A stretch of DNA of 64,000 nt from Rhizobiaceae bacterium (GTDB lineage: Bacteria; Pseudomonadota; Alphaproteobacteria; Rhizobiales; Rhizobiaceae): positions 1 through 64,000 of the forward strand of contig JARGOF010000004.1 in assembly GCA_029212415.1 (NCBI GenBank), given 5' to 3'. Shown here piece by piece: positions 56,058-64,000 of the stretch. Position numbers and translations under genes: made by a program. The notes under the pieces were generated by a model that saw only the letters and a list, made by a program, of their open reading frames with translations, made no database searches and was not told where the DNA came from. Every line of letters starts with the position of its first letter. Position 1 is the first letter of the stretch.

Positions 56058-56489
56058 ATGACCTCCGAAGATAAAGACCTTCTGGCCAAGCTTGCCAAGC
56101 TTGAGAATCTCTTCCGGCGTGCGGGCACAGCAGGTGAGCGCGATGCGGCGGGCGCGGCGATTGGCCGTGTAAAAGACCGGCTGGACAAGACGCGGGATGA
56201 TCACGAGAGCGAGTTGAAATTTTCATTGCCCGATGTCTGGTCCGTTCGGCTCTTCGTCGCCGTCTGCCGCAAACATAACGTGCGCCCCTATCGCTACCCG
56301 CGCCAAAGGCGCACAACGGTCATGGTGCGAACACCTGAAAAATTCTTCGACAAGGTCGTGTGGGCAGAGTTTTCCAAATTGCACACAGAGTTGATGTTCT
56401 ATTTCGAGGATACCGTCGAACATCTGATCAGCTCAGCCATGCAGTCCGATGGCGATGACAGCGCGCTGGAGGTGCCGCAACTGCGCTAA
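56058..56489 (+). CDS. Conserved hypothetical protein, DUF2786-like N terminus
   Basis: A 143-residue soluble protein. The first 45 residues (DLLAKLAKLENLFRRAGTAG, then ERDAAGAAIGRVKDRLD) form a helical pair that resembles DUF2786. The rest is a mixed alpha/beta stretch (SVRLFVAVCRKHNVRPYRYP) of unknown role. I start at the ATG at 56058, with AAAGG nine bases upstream; a longer TTG reading adds 11 residues. It ends 166 bases before the FMN riboswitch and seems to be its own unit. Confidence 0.65.
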   Translation: MTSEDKDLLAKLAKLENLFRRAGTAGERDAAGAAIGRVKDRLDKTRDDHESELKFSLPDVWSVRLFVAVCRKHNVRPYRYPRQRRTTVMVRTPEKFFDKVVWAEFSKLHTELMFYFEDTVEHLISSAMQSDGDDSALEVPQLR

Positions 56490-56654
56490 ACACGACCGCC
56501 TTGTCAAAACGGCTGGTTTGATGCCCCGTGCATCCGGCCAGATCCCGTGTCGCGGTGACATCCCCCATTTGCAATTTTCTTTATGCGGTTTCAGTTAGAA
56601 TTCCCCGTGCCCAAAAGAGGACTTGAAACAGCGCCTTTCTCCGATTAAAACATG

Positions 56655-56781
56655 TCTGTTCTCAGGGCGGGGTGAAATTCCCCACCGGCGGTTAAAGCCC
56701 GCGAGCGCTTCCTCTTTTGGAAGGTCAGCAGATCCGGTGTGATTCCGGAGCCGACGGTATAGTCCGGATGAAAGAGAATGG
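56655..56781 (+). ncRNA. FMN riboswitch (RFN element)
   Basis: The conserved RFN blocks are all visible: TTCTCAGGGCGGGGTGAAAT at the 5' end, CCCCACCGGCGGT, a variable stem around 56710-56722, AGATCCGGTGTGATTCCGGA, GCCGACGGTATAGTCCGGAT and GAAAGAGAATGG. The aptamer binds FMN and normally shuts down riboflavin genes. It lies 80 bases before ribH. The expression platform, either an anti-terminator or ribosome-site sequestration before TAAGG at about 56848, cannot be told by eye. Confidence 0.95.
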
Positions 56782-56860
56782 TGTGTGCTTTGCCTGTCTG
56801 GGCAATGCGGACGCTAATCGTGCTCTGGGACCTAACGCAATTGATACGTAAGGTTCCAAA

Positions 56861-57337
56861 ATGACCAATATACAAAATCCCCGCATAGCGTTTATCAAAG
56901 CCCGTTGGCATGCCGATATTGTTGATCGTGCACAGGAAGGCTTTGACGCCGAAATCACGCGCCTCATTCCAGGCGCTTTGAGTGACGTTTTCGAAGTGCC
57001 CGGTGCTTTCGAAATGCCATTGCTTGCCAAGAAACTGGCGCTCAGTGGACATTATGATGCGATCGTTGCCGCAGCGCTGGTGGTCGATGGCGGCATTTAC
57101 CGCCACGACTTTGTTGCCGATGCCGTGGTGACAGGGCTGATGAATGTTCAGCTTGAGACGATGGTTCCGGTGTTTTCGGTTTCCCTGACACCGCATAATT
57201 ATCAACCCGGCAAAGAGTTCGAAGACTTTTTCCGCGAGCATTTCATCAAGAAGGGCGCCGAAGCCGCCAAAGCTGTTGAACAGGTTCTCAGCCTGGATGC
57301 ATCACTGGCGCAATCCACACTGCGCAAAAGCGCCTGA
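56861..57337 (+). CDS. ribH: 6,7-dimethyl-8-ribityllumazine synthase, type II (RibH2)
   Basis: A 158-residue lumazine synthase, which joins 5-amino-6-ribitylaminouracil and dihydroxybutanone phosphate in riboflavin synthesis. RIAFIKARWHADIVDRAQEG (8-27), VPGAFEMP and DGGIYRHDFVA (76-86) closely follow the decameric second enzyme RibH2 of Brucella and Mesorhizobium rather than the pentameric RibH1. TAAGG lies upstream of the ATG. It is alone behind the FMN riboswitch, with no other rib gene here, so the main riboflavin operon is probably elsewhere. Confidence 0.92.
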   Translation: MTNIQNPRIAFIKARWHADIVDRAQEGFDAEITRLIPGALSDVFEVPGAFEMPLLAKKLALSGHYDAIVAAALVVDGGIYRHDFVADAVVTGLMNVQLETMVPVFSVSLTPHNYQPGKEFEDFFREHFIKKGAEAAKAVEQVLSLDASLAQSTLRKSA

Positions 57338-57459
57338 TCAGGCAAAACAACCCAGCGCCATCTGGCTCTCAATGATCCATTCTGCATGCGGCCACAGCCT
57401 CGTTTTGGTTGCCAGGCTGCGTGCGGGGCCGCTTGCGGGGTGAAACTGATCCTGGCCGT

Positions 57460-58440
57460 CTATCGTCGGCGCATCAGATCGACGAGAATGGCAACCAGAA
57501 CGACAATCCCGATAATCACCCGTTCCCAGTAGCCCGAAACGTTCATCAAAACGATGCCGTTGGCCAGCACCGCCATCAGCAGGGCACCGAATATTGTGCC
57601 GACGATCGTGCCCTGGCCGCCTTTCAGACTTGTGCCGCCGATGATCGCTGCCGTGATGGCCCCCATCAACCATCCCTCACCGACGGAGGGCTGTCCGGAA
57701 TCCATGCGGCTTGCGTATAGAATGCCCGCAAGCGCTGCAAACATTCCCGCCAGCCCGAAGACAATGAATTCAACCCGCCAGGCGCGGATCCCCACCAGTT
57801 CCGCCGCGTCACGGTTACCGCCGACGGCATAGATATTGCGCCCAAACCGGGTACGGGCAAGGAGGTAAGTCAAGATGGCACCTGCGGCGATGAAAATCAC
57901 CACCGGCACGGGAATGCCGGCAATCGTGCCCTGCCCGAATACGCGAAATTGCTCGCCCAGAGGGCGAATTGGATATCCCTTGGTAATGACAAGCGTGGCA
58001 CCTGCAAATATTTCCCAGGATGCCAGGGTCACGATGAAGGGGTTCAAACGCAGGACAGCGACAAAAAAGCCATTGATACAGCCAAGGCCGAACCCGAAAG
58101 CAGCGGTGATGGGCAAAACCGCATAGGGATGTATTCCTGTTTGGGTCAGCAAGAGCGACCCGAATATAGCCGACAGAGCCGCTGCTGCGCCAACCGACAG
58201 ATCAATGCCACCGATCAGAAGCACCAGGGTTTGCCCCAGCGCAATCAACCCCACAAAGGATGCCTGACGCGCCACAACACTCAGGTTGTATTGGGAAAGA
58301 AACGCCGGCGTTGCAAAGGAAAGCGCAATAAACAAGACCAGCAGAGCGACAAGAACCCCGCTGGCTTCCCAGCGGCGAAAACGCCCGATCCAGGCAAAGG
58401 GCGCATTGCGCGACAGATTCTCTGTTGATGGAGCGCTCAT
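57460..58440 (-). CDS. Ribose-type sugar ABC transporter permease
   Basis: A 326-residue RbsC-class permease with eight to ten helices. Family features are GIDLSVGAAAALSAIFGSLL and AELVGIRAWRVEFIVFGLAG, plus GGTSLKGGQGTIVGTIFGAL. The ATG at 58440 has GAGGAAG eight bases upstream. It follows the ATPase gene by 11 bases on the same strand and is the last gene of the importer operon. The sugar is unknown. Confidence 0.92.
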   Translation of the reverse strand: MSAPSTENLSRNAPFAWIGRFRRWEASGVLVALLVLFIALSFATPAFLSQYNLSVVARQASFVGLIALGQTLVLLIGGIDLSVGAAAALSAIFGSLLLTQTGIHPYAVLPITAAFGFGLGCINGFFVAVLRLNPFIVTLASWEIFAGATLVITKGYPIRPLGEQFRVFGQGTIAGIPVPVVIFIAAGAILTYLLARTRFGRNIYAVGGNRDAAELVGIRAWRVEFIVFGLAGMFAALAGILYASRMDSGQPSVGEGWLMGAITAAIIGGTSLKGGQGTIVGTIFGALLMAVLANGIVLMNVSGYWERVIIGIVVLVAILVDLMRRR

Positions 58441-58451
58441 TGTATTCTTCC

Positions 58452-59963
58452 TCAACTCATGGCCAGCGCCAGGAGGTCTTCCTGCGTTGCTTCTTCTGCC
58501 TGCACGATGCCCTTCAGGGCGCCTTCATGCATGACCAATATGCGATAAGAGACATCAATCACCTCCTGCAATTCGGAAGAGATGTAGATGATCGACAATC
58601 CCTCTGTGACCAGTTTACGTAAAACCGCCTGGATTTCTCCCTTGGCATTGACGTCGATGCCGCGTGTCGGCTCATCCAGAATCAGGATCTTGCTGTCGCG
58701 CATCAGCCAGCGTGCCAGAATGACTTTTTGCTGGTTGCCACCGCTCAGGCTGGTGATCGGATCATGCTGCTGGCCAATTTTTATCTTCAGACTGTCCACA
58801 TAGGTCTCAACTTCACGCACCATGTCTGAAAAGCGCAAACCAAGCAGTCCGCGAAAGCGACCGAAGGTGGATATGCAGGCATTCTCGGTGATGCTTAAAA
58901 GCGGAAACAGGCCTTCCTGCTTACGTTCTTCCGGCAGGTAGACCATCCCCCTGGCGATGGCGTCCGCAGGGTGGCGAATGTTTGCCTTTTCCCCGAAAAC
59001 CTCCACCTGCCCCTTGGATGACGCTGTAACGCCAAACAGGCACTTGCCCAGTTCCGTTCTTCCCGATCCGATGAGACCTGCAATGCCAAGGATTTCGCCG
59101 CTGCGCAGTTCAAAGCTGATGTCACGAAACTCGCCCGGCCGGGAAAGCCCCGTGACCGTGAGGACCGGCTGACCGATATTTGTGGTCGCTCTGTCTCTGA
59201 CAATGGCGTCAACCTGGCGTCCCGCCATATGGCGTACCAGATCATCTTTGGTGGCCTCGTGAGGGTTGAGTTCGGCAACGAGCACGCCGTCGCGCAATAC
59301 CGTAATTGTCTGGGAAAGCTCGAGAATTTCATCAAGCCTGTGCGAGACGTAAAAAATGGCATTTCCCGCTGCGCGGAATTTACGGATGAAAGCAAACAAT
59401 CTGTTTGTTTCACGGTCTGTCAGGGCGGCAGTGGGTTCGTCAAATATCAGGATGCGGGCTGATGTCGCGGCCGCGCGCGCGATTTGCACGAGTTGCTGTT
59501 GCGCCTTGCTCAGCGATTCAGCGGGGGCATCGGGATCAATAGTATCGTCGATCTCCTGCAAATGACGCAGGGCACGCGCGCGTGTCTTTTTCCAGTCAAT
59601 CTGGCCAAAAACACCGCGTTCCTGCGCTCCGAGCAATATGTTTTCAACGACCGAAAGACGCGGCACAAGGTTAATTTCCTGCGGCGCGATCGCAATGCTG
59701 GCCGCCTGTGCGTCGGAGGCCGATTTGAAGGAAACCTGTGCGCCATCGCGGTACATGGTTCCGCTGTCGGGTGAGACCTTTCCGCAAATGATGTTCATCA
59801 GCGTGCTTTTGCCAGCGCCATTCTCACCGACCACGGCATGAACCTCGCCCGCCTGCACCTTCAGTGAAACATCCGAAAGCGCCTGAACAACGCCATAGGC
59901 TTTGGAAATGCCCCGTGCCTCGAAGAGGGGTATTGCAGGGGATATGCTTGCCGCAATCGTCAT
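58452..59963 (-). CDS. Ribose-type sugar ABC transporter ATP-binding protein
   Basis: A 503-residue RbsA-class ATPase with two fused nucleotide-binding domains. The first Walker A is GENGAGKST, and the second domain has GLIGSGRTELG in place of a canonical Walker A, as usual in this family. Signatures are LSKAQQQLV and LSGGNQQKVILARWL; Walker B is LIFDEPTAALTD and LILDEPTRGIDV. It follows the binding-protein gene by 108 bases and precedes the permease by 11. Confidence 0.94.
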   Translation of the reverse strand: MTIAASISPAIPLFEARGISKAYGVVQALSDVSLKVQAGEVHAVVGENGAGKSTLMNIICGKVSPDSGTMYRDGAQVSFKSASDAQAASIAIAPQEINLVPRLSVVENILLGAQERGVFGQIDWKKTRARALRHLQEIDDTIDPDAPAESLSKAQQQLVQIARAAATSARILIFDEPTAALTDRETNRLFAFIRKFRAAGNAIFYVSHRLDEILELSQTITVLRDGVLVAELNPHEATKDDLVRHMAGRQVDAIVRDRATTNIGQPVLTVTGLSRPGEFRDISFELRSGEILGIAGLIGSGRTELGKCLFGVTASSKGQVEVFGEKANIRHPADAIARGMVYLPEERKQEGLFPLLSITENACISTFGRFRGLLGLRFSDMVREVETYVDSLKIKIGQQHDPITSLSGGNQQKVILARWLMRDSKILILDEPTRGIDVNAKGEIQAVLRKLVTEGLSIIYISSELQEVIDVSYRILVMHEGALKGIVQAEEATQEDLLALAMS

Positions 59964-60071
59964 GGGTTGGTCATCAGCCGAAAACGGCTCTCTTCACTGG
60001 CGTTATAAATGGACGCAGGATGTGCCAGGCGCTTCCTGCGTCCATCGACATTTGGTGTGGCTTTACACCTG

Positions 60072-61028
60072 TTACTTCACCAACAGGTCTTTTGTCAGGA
60101 TCTGGGATCCGGTTGCATGGACGTGAGGAATTGTATGGTTCTGGTTCTTGGCAACCAGATATTTCACAGCCCAATAACCGATTTCCCACTGGCGTTGCGC
60201 CTTGACGCCTGCAATCACACCATCCTCGATGAATTGCAGCGTTTCGGGCAGGTCATCCATCCCGACGATAACCACGTCTCCTGCCTTGCCGGCATTTTGA
60301 ATGGCGCGTGCTGCCCCGATGGGGTTGGATGCATTGGCGCCAAAGATGCCTTTGAGGTCAGGATTTGCCTGAAGCGCATTCTCGGTCAGGCTCACAGCCT
60401 TTTCGAGATTGTCATCATCAGGCTGCTCAAAGACAATTTCGATATTCGGATATTGTGCAATGGCCTCCTTGAAACCCTTGACGCGCGCTGCGTGATTGGT
60501 GGCGGTCAGGCTTCCGGCAAGAATGCCGACCTTTCCGGTTTCACCGATTTTTTCGGCCAGGAATTTGGCCAGATCGGCGCCATCCTGAGCATCACCCTTG
60601 TGGCCGACAAAATCAAAGTCTTCGCTGCAGAACGTGTCGAAGGTGATGACATTCACATCGGCTGCAACCGCTTCTCCAAGAAGCTGAACATTGGTGGCCG
60701 GGTCCAGGCATGAAACCGCCAGACCATCGGGCTTGCGACCGATATTGGTTTCGATACGCCGGTTGTGATCGGCCACGTCGGCTTGCGGCGGCGAATCCCA
60801 GATCACGTTCACTTCAATGCCTTCGGTGCCCAGTTCCTTGGCGACCTGTTCGGCGCCAGCGGCCACAACTTCATACCAGGGGTGTATGACTTTCGGTATG
60901 AAAACAACGGTCAACGGCTCATCCAGCTGCTTGATCAGATCACCCTGATCAAACGCCAAAGACGTGCCTGTATTCAAAGAGAATGCCAAAGCGGCGGCGG
61001 CGAAAATAGTACGTTTAGTCGAGTACAT
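60072..61028 (-). CDS. Periplasmic sugar-binding protein, RbsB family
   Basis: A 318-residue exported binding protein: signal peptide (1-25, cleavage near SLA), then the two-lobed type I sugar-binding fold (TVVFIPKVIHPWYEVVAAG, then VIWDSPPQADVADHNRRIET, and GIFGANASNPIGAARAIQN). GGGAGG lies seven bases before the ATG. A putative SorC operator lies 37 bases upstream of the start. It heads the ABC operon and sets its ligand choice, which cannot be read from sequence; pentoses, polyols and autoinducer-2 are all possible for this family. Confidence 0.92.
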   Translation of the reverse strand: MYSTKRTIFAAAALAFSLNTGTSLAFDQGDLIKQLDEPLTVVFIPKVIHPWYEVVAAGAEQVAKELGTEGIEVNVIWDSPPQADVADHNRRIETNIGRKPDGLAVSCLDPATNVQLLGEAVAADVNVITFDTFCSEDFDFVGHKGDAQDGADLAKFLAEKIGETGKVGILAGSLTATNHAARVKGFKEAIAQYPNIEIVFEQPDDDNLEKAVSLTENALQANPDLKGIFGANASNPIGAARAIQNAGKAGDVVIVGMDDLPETLQFIEDGVIAGVKAQRQWEIGYWAVKYLVAKNQNHTIPHVHATGSQILTKDLLVK

Positions 61029-61346
61029 GATGGTCCTCCCAAGCTCCGATTTCTGCCCATGAATATTTATTCAATACTAAATGGGTATTCTCTATTTAAA
61101 TTAGCCGGCCCTATTGTCAAGACCTGTTTTGGCTCTCAGCCCTGTTGAATTCCCCTTCCAAGGCGATTGAGATCGTCAATATGCCCATGCAACAGCAGCC
61201 TTGCAGCTGTCGGCGCAGCATTCAAAATACAAGCAATGCAACCTTGACTTGATCAGTCCGTCCTAAACAAAGGTTGCCTGATCTGCGGTGCCCACAATGT
61301 GCGCACTGGCCCCGGACGTTCATCAATGCGATGGTTTGAAATCGGC
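61029..61346. other. 318-base promoter region between the SorC regulator and the binding-protein gene
   Basis: No gene is seen. The left part (61050-61105) is AT-rich and holds the candidate SorC operator at 61065-61082, placed where it would overlap the promoter of the minus-strand binding-protein gene. The right part is ordinary sequence after the regulator's stop codon. Confidence 0.5.
61065..61082. promoter_or_regulatory. Candidate SorC-family operator upstream of the sugar-binding protein gene
   Basis: ATTTATTCAATACTAAAT, an imperfect inverted repeat (ATTTAT/CTAAAT), matches ATTTATCCAAGTATAAAT at 62601-62618 in 13 of 18 positions. Both flank the SorC-type gene. It lies 37 bases before the binding-protein start, a normal place for control of this operon. 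Confidence 0.55.
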
Positions 61347-62333
61347 TCACAAGTCCTGTGGCATTGCCACATCTTCACCCACCATCTGCAGCAGCCGTGC
61401 AGCGGTGAATTTGTCGGTGATCAAAACATCCAGCACGCCCGTCCGCAGTGCTCCCAGAATAGCCTGTGTTTTTGAAAGGCCACCGGCAAGCCCGATGACC
61501 CGGTCAACCTTCGCCAGACCTTCCATCGGCATGCCAATAACGCGTTCATTGAGCGGTGTGGCAACGGATTTCCCGTCAGCATCGAAGAACCGAAGGCTGA
61601 TATCTCCCACGGCGCCGGCCTCTCCCAATTCGGCCAACTCCCTGTCGGAAAAAACATTGCCGCTGCGGGTCAACATGCGGGAGGGTTCAACAGCGCCAAT
61701 GCCAACAATGGCCATCGTAATCCTGCTGAAAACATCCATCGTCTCGCGCACGTATTGATCGCTGAGCATGACTTGTTTTGCCTCGCGTGATTGCGCAACA
61801 CCTGGCGCACTCAGCAGAAGTGGTTCCGCACCGGTAATGCGCGCCAAACGTGTTGTCAGATGCGTCGCATGTGTTTGAACGCCTGGCGCGCCCATGCCAC
61901 CGAGGGTCTGCACAACATATTTTGCCGTGGCCGACTTCATGGGATGAATGTTGTCGACCATTTTGAGAACCGTTTCACTCCAACTGGAGACACCAATGAT
62001 CTCACCGGTCTGCAGGGTTGTCTCTACAAAGTGGGCAGCCGCTTCGCCAATTCGGGACATGATTGCTCCGTCCCTGTCTTCCGCACATTCCACGATGATG
62101 GCTTCGGGGAGATCGAATTTTTCGCGCAGCTTCTCCTCCATCAGGCCATAGGTACCGGGCGGAGCGACGACCGTTGTGCGAATGATTTCTTCCTGCTTTG
62201 CCTTCTTCAGCATGCGGGAGACCGACGCCTGCGAAATCCGCATGTGTTTTGCAATTTCGGCCTGACGCTGACCTTCCACATGGTACATTTGCGCTACCCG
62301 CGCAATCATCCTGAGTTCGTTTAATCGCGGCAC
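61347..62333 (-). CDS. SorC/DeoR-type sugar-binding transcriptional regulator
   Basis: A 328-residue SorC-family regulator. N-terminal helix-turn-helix (QRQAEIAKHMRISQASVSRM, about 21-40) and a C-terminal sugar-phosphate isomerase-like effector domain (about 60-320), including GIGAVEPSRML and VIGLAGGLSKTQAILGAL. I chose the GTG at 62333 because GGAG lies nine bases upstream; the ATG at 62348 has no ribosome site. It is upstream of the ribose-type importer on the same strand and should control it in response to a phosphorylated sugar. Confidence 0.9.
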   Translation of the reverse strand: MPRLNELRMIARVAQMYHVEGQRQAEIAKHMRISQASVSRMLKKAKQEEIIRTTVVAPPGTYGLMEEKLREKFDLPEAIIVECAEDRDGAIMSRIGEAAAHFVETTLQTGEIIGVSSWSETVLKMVDNIHPMKSATAKYVVQTLGGMGAPGVQTHATHLTTRLARITGAEPLLLSAPGVAQSREAKQVMLSDQYVRETMDVFSRITMAIVGIGAVEPSRMLTRSGNVFSDRELAELGEAGAVGDISLRFFDADGKSVATPLNERVIGMPMEGLAKVDRVIGLAGGLSKTQAILGALRTGVLDVLITDKFTAARLLQMVGEDVAMPQDL

Positions 62334-62600
62334 GAAAAGCATCTCCATTGGGTCATTGGCGTGTTGGCTTCCACCCTATTCAGTCATTTTTGCGGCCCTT
62401 GGCCGGGCTTTGCGTCGTTCCCGCAAGGGGCAAGCATTGCTGACCTGCCGTTTCCGTTGAGGCTTCCACCTCTGACAGCATTGCCATCCAATGCCTTTTG
62501 GAAAGTCCCGATCTGGTTGCCTGCTGATCAGCAAATACAATTACCGTAATTATGCGAAAAGGGCGCTGCCCCCAACGGCAACCTATGTGTCATAATGTAT

Positions 62601-62618
62601 ATTTATCCAAGTATAAAT
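62601..62618. promoter_or_regulatory. Candidate SorC-family operator upstream of the regulator gene
   Basis: ATTTATCCAAGTATAAAT has inverted arms ATTTAT and ATAAAT and resembles the element before the sugar-binding protein gene. AT-rich sequence surrounds it. It could serve autoregulation of the SorC gene or control of a plus-strand transcript starting near 62640. Confidence 0.55.
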
Positions 62619-62650
62619 AAAAATGTAAATTGCCCGAATGTCAAGGAGAC

Positions 62651-62773
62651 TTGAAGGCTGCAATAAAGAGCACATGGATGTTTTTGATTGAGGCCTGGCG
62701 CGCCATTGCGCCAAATGGAACGCTTGAATTTCTCATCATCATTGCATGGTTTTACACTTTGGCGGAGAATTGA
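62651..62773 (+). CDS. Possible 40-residue membrane peptide
   Basis: A short reading from TTG at 62651 (AGGAG only two bases away) or ATG at 62678 to a TGA at 62773. The product is mostly hydrophobic (TLEFLIIIAWFYTLAEN at the end) and could be a single-pass membrane peptide. It lies just downstream of the candidate SorC operator on the plus strand. The ribosome-site spacing is poor and I know no relative, so this may be chance. Confidence 0.2.
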   Translation: MKAAIKSTWMFLIEAWRAIAPNGTLEFLIIIAWFYTLAEN

Positions 62774-62815
62774 TCCGGGCAGGTAGAACCCTGAGGGAAC
62801 AACGGTCTTCGCAAA

Positions 62816-63265
62816 TCATCTGCGCTGCACAGTGGTGCTTGCCATGCGCTTAATCAAGGGAAACACGGTATCGCGCGTCAGGGGCGCCAGGACGATGTCG
62901 CCCGGATCATCGGGATTGGTCCAACATATCTCCGCAATTTCCGCCGCAGGGCAAACATCGTCGAACAATTCGGATTGCGTGGAATCGACGAGGATCAAAT
63001 GGGCGTTCACAATTGTGTTTTTCTCATTGGCAGCAGGCGCGCTTTCCAACCGGACGTAGGAAAGATGTCTTTGCTCAAGAATCAGGCCGAGTTCCTCTTC
63101 CAGTTCACGCAGCAGACATTGCTCAGGCGTTTCACCAGAATCCAGTTTTCCGCCCGGCTGCATGAAGGCACAAGTCCCGCTCTTGCGCACCAGCAAAACC
63201 GCGCCTTCAGCGTTGCGGATAATGGCAGCGGCAATGAGAATGTCTTTCGGGGTGTTTGAGATCAT
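62816..63265 (-). CDS. NUDIX hydrolase
   Basis: A 149-residue NUDIX-fold pyrophosphatase. The NUDIX box is GGKLDSGETPEQCLLRELEE (38-57) followed by ELGL, matching GX5EX7REUXEEXGU with its metal-binding Glu. The N-terminal DILIAAAIIRNAEGAVLLVR is typical. Substrates could be a nucleoside diphosphate derivative, such as an oxidised nucleotide or NADH. I start at the ATG at 63265, with GGAA upstream; a longer reading is not supported. It lies downstream of the crotonase gene on the same strand, with 140 bases between. Confidence 0.87.
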   Translation of the reverse strand: MISNTPKDILIAAAIIRNAEGAVLLVRKSGTCAFMQPGGKLDSGETPEQCLLRELEEELGLILEQRHLSYVRLESAPAANEKNTIVNAHLILVDSTQSELFDDVCPAAEIAEICWTNPDDPGDIVLAPLTRDTVFPLIKRMASTTVQRR

Positions 63266-63406
63266 GATTGTGTGATTCCGCGTTTGCCGGACCCTATATA
63301 CCCGGCCATCATATTGCGCCAAGCCTGCCGTCGGCTCGCCCTGTTCTAAACCAGCAGAATTTTGGCAAATGCCGGTCACCATCACTCTTCTGCGTTTCTC
63401 TGCTCT

Positions 63407-64000
63407 TCAGATTTCATCGAAATCACCCGAACGGCCGAGGCCGGAGGCAAATCTGCCGGCTCCCTTTTCGGCTTCCTGGCGCAGTGGCTTTTCGCCGACA
63501 ATGCCTTCCATGCGCAGCGCATCCTTCTGGCTCATGCCCCATTGCATATAAGCGGTCATCCGGTCTGTGCGCAGACAGGTTTGCGGAAACCGTGCCAGTT
63601 GGCCTGCCAGGTCGATGGCTTCCTGCCGGGCCGTGCCCTCGGCAACAAGTCGGTTGGCCAGACCAAAACTCAGGGCTTCGGGTGCATCCACCGGGCGACC
63701 GGTCAAAATCATGTCCATGGCGCGACTGTGACCAATGAGACGTGGCAGCCGGATATTGCCGCCATCGATGAGCGGCACGCCCCACCGACGGCAGAAAACG
63801 CCAAAGACAGCTGTCGAAGAGGCCACCCGCATGTCACACCACAAAGCCAGCTCCAGGCCACCGGCGACGGCATGGCCTTCCACAGCGGCAATGACCGGTT
63901 TTGACAGCAGTCTGCGCGTCGGGCCCATAGGGCCCTCACCCTGTGGATCATAGTCCATCGCTCCTGCGGAAACAGCATGCAGATCAAAACCGGCGCAGAA
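63407..64000 (-). CDS. Enoyl-CoA hydratase/isomerase family protein, N terminus outside the window
   Basis: The last 197 residues of a crotonase-fold enzyme, running off the right edge. Both oxyanion-hole segments are seen: CAGFDLHAV at the edge and VEGHAVAGGLELALWCD. Catalytic acidic positions lie near RRWGVPLIDGGNIRLP, where the usual Glu of hydratases appears as Asp in DGGN. The domain order fits enoyl-CoA hydratases of the EchA type. It is a second crotonase of the window and is unrelated in position to the one at 428-1201. Missing about the first 60-70 residues. Confidence 0.85.
   Translation of the reverse strand, partial: FCAGFDLHAVSAGAMDYDPQGEGPMGPTRRLLSKPVIAAVEGHAVAGGLELALWCDMRVASSTAVFGVFCRRWGVPLIDGGNIRLPRLIGHSRAMDMILTGRPVDAPEALSFGLANRLVAEGTARQEAIDLAGQLARFPQTCLRTDRMTAYMQWGMSQKDALRMEGIVGEKPLRQEAEKGAGRFASGLGRSGDFDEI

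Larger units (their letters stand above)
62349..62815. other. 467-base gap upstream of the SorC gene
   Basis: It holds a second candidate SorC operator (62601-62618), a short plus-strand reading behind it (separate entry) and an AT-rich zone (62530-62640) likely to contain promoters. No full-length gene is seen. The SorC start is 270 bases from the operator, so a long leader or a second promoter is likely. Confidence 0.5.

Overview
The window looks like a chromosome segment of an alphaproteobacterium, most likely of the order Hyphomicrobiales (Rhizobiales). The evidence is gene content read by eye: a DUF6101 protein, the run glyS-glyQ-small membrane protein-sppA-methyltransferase-DUF2007 facing ispB-TPR-ispE-moaB, a Brucella-type second lumazine synthase (RibH2) behind an FMN riboswitch, and a secreted protein resembling the HPE1 domain of plant-associated Rhizobiales. 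A DmdC-like acyl-CoA dehydrogenase and a TRAP transporter would fit a marine member, but that is inference. No rRNA, tRNA or CRISPR array was recognised.

From 1 to about 27 kb the content is mostly housekeeping: acyl-CoA metabolism with a LiuR-like operator, threonylcarbamoyl-AMP synthase, a GlcD-type flavoprotein, CDF and ZntB metal transporters, MscS, a four-gene ATP-grasp/peptidase operon (RimB-like, RimK, aspartoacylase-like plus an unknown 93-residue protein), ubiA, purD, glycyl-tRNA synthetase, ispB, a TPR-LysM protein, ispE and moaB.

From 27 to 34 kb, on the minus strand, lies a putrescine uptake and catabolism operon of the E. coli ydcSTUV-patD type with a LysR gene upstream.

From 34 to 47 kb the DNA is patchy and accessory: an orphan LuxR-type regulator; IS5-like, LysR and ISAs1-like gene remnants; an AT-rich stretch with a small secreted protein; and the most interesting locus. 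That locus is a minus-strand operon of exosortase (fused to an EpsI-like domain), its probable single target (VIT + von Willebrand A domains with an internal PEP-CTERM-like segment), a response regulator and a histidine kinase. It looks like an exosortase version of the proteobacterial dedicated sortase system. About 3.5 kb away is a second, shrunken exosortase copy that lost two in-frame segments at short direct repeats but kept the Cys/Arg/His residues. Between the copies sits an outer-membrane barrel-P450-small protein cassette.

From 47 to 55 kb is a GntR-controlled TRAP transporter followed by an AroE-like dehydrogenase with a degenerate substrate motif, a beta-hydroxyacid dehydrogenase and an EamA exporter, probably an acid uptake and catabolism cluster. 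From 55 to 64 kb come a DUF2189 membrane protein, the FMN riboswitch with ribH2, a ribose-type ABC importer under a SorC regulator with two matching candidate operators, a NUDIX hydrolase and a crotonase cut by the window edge.
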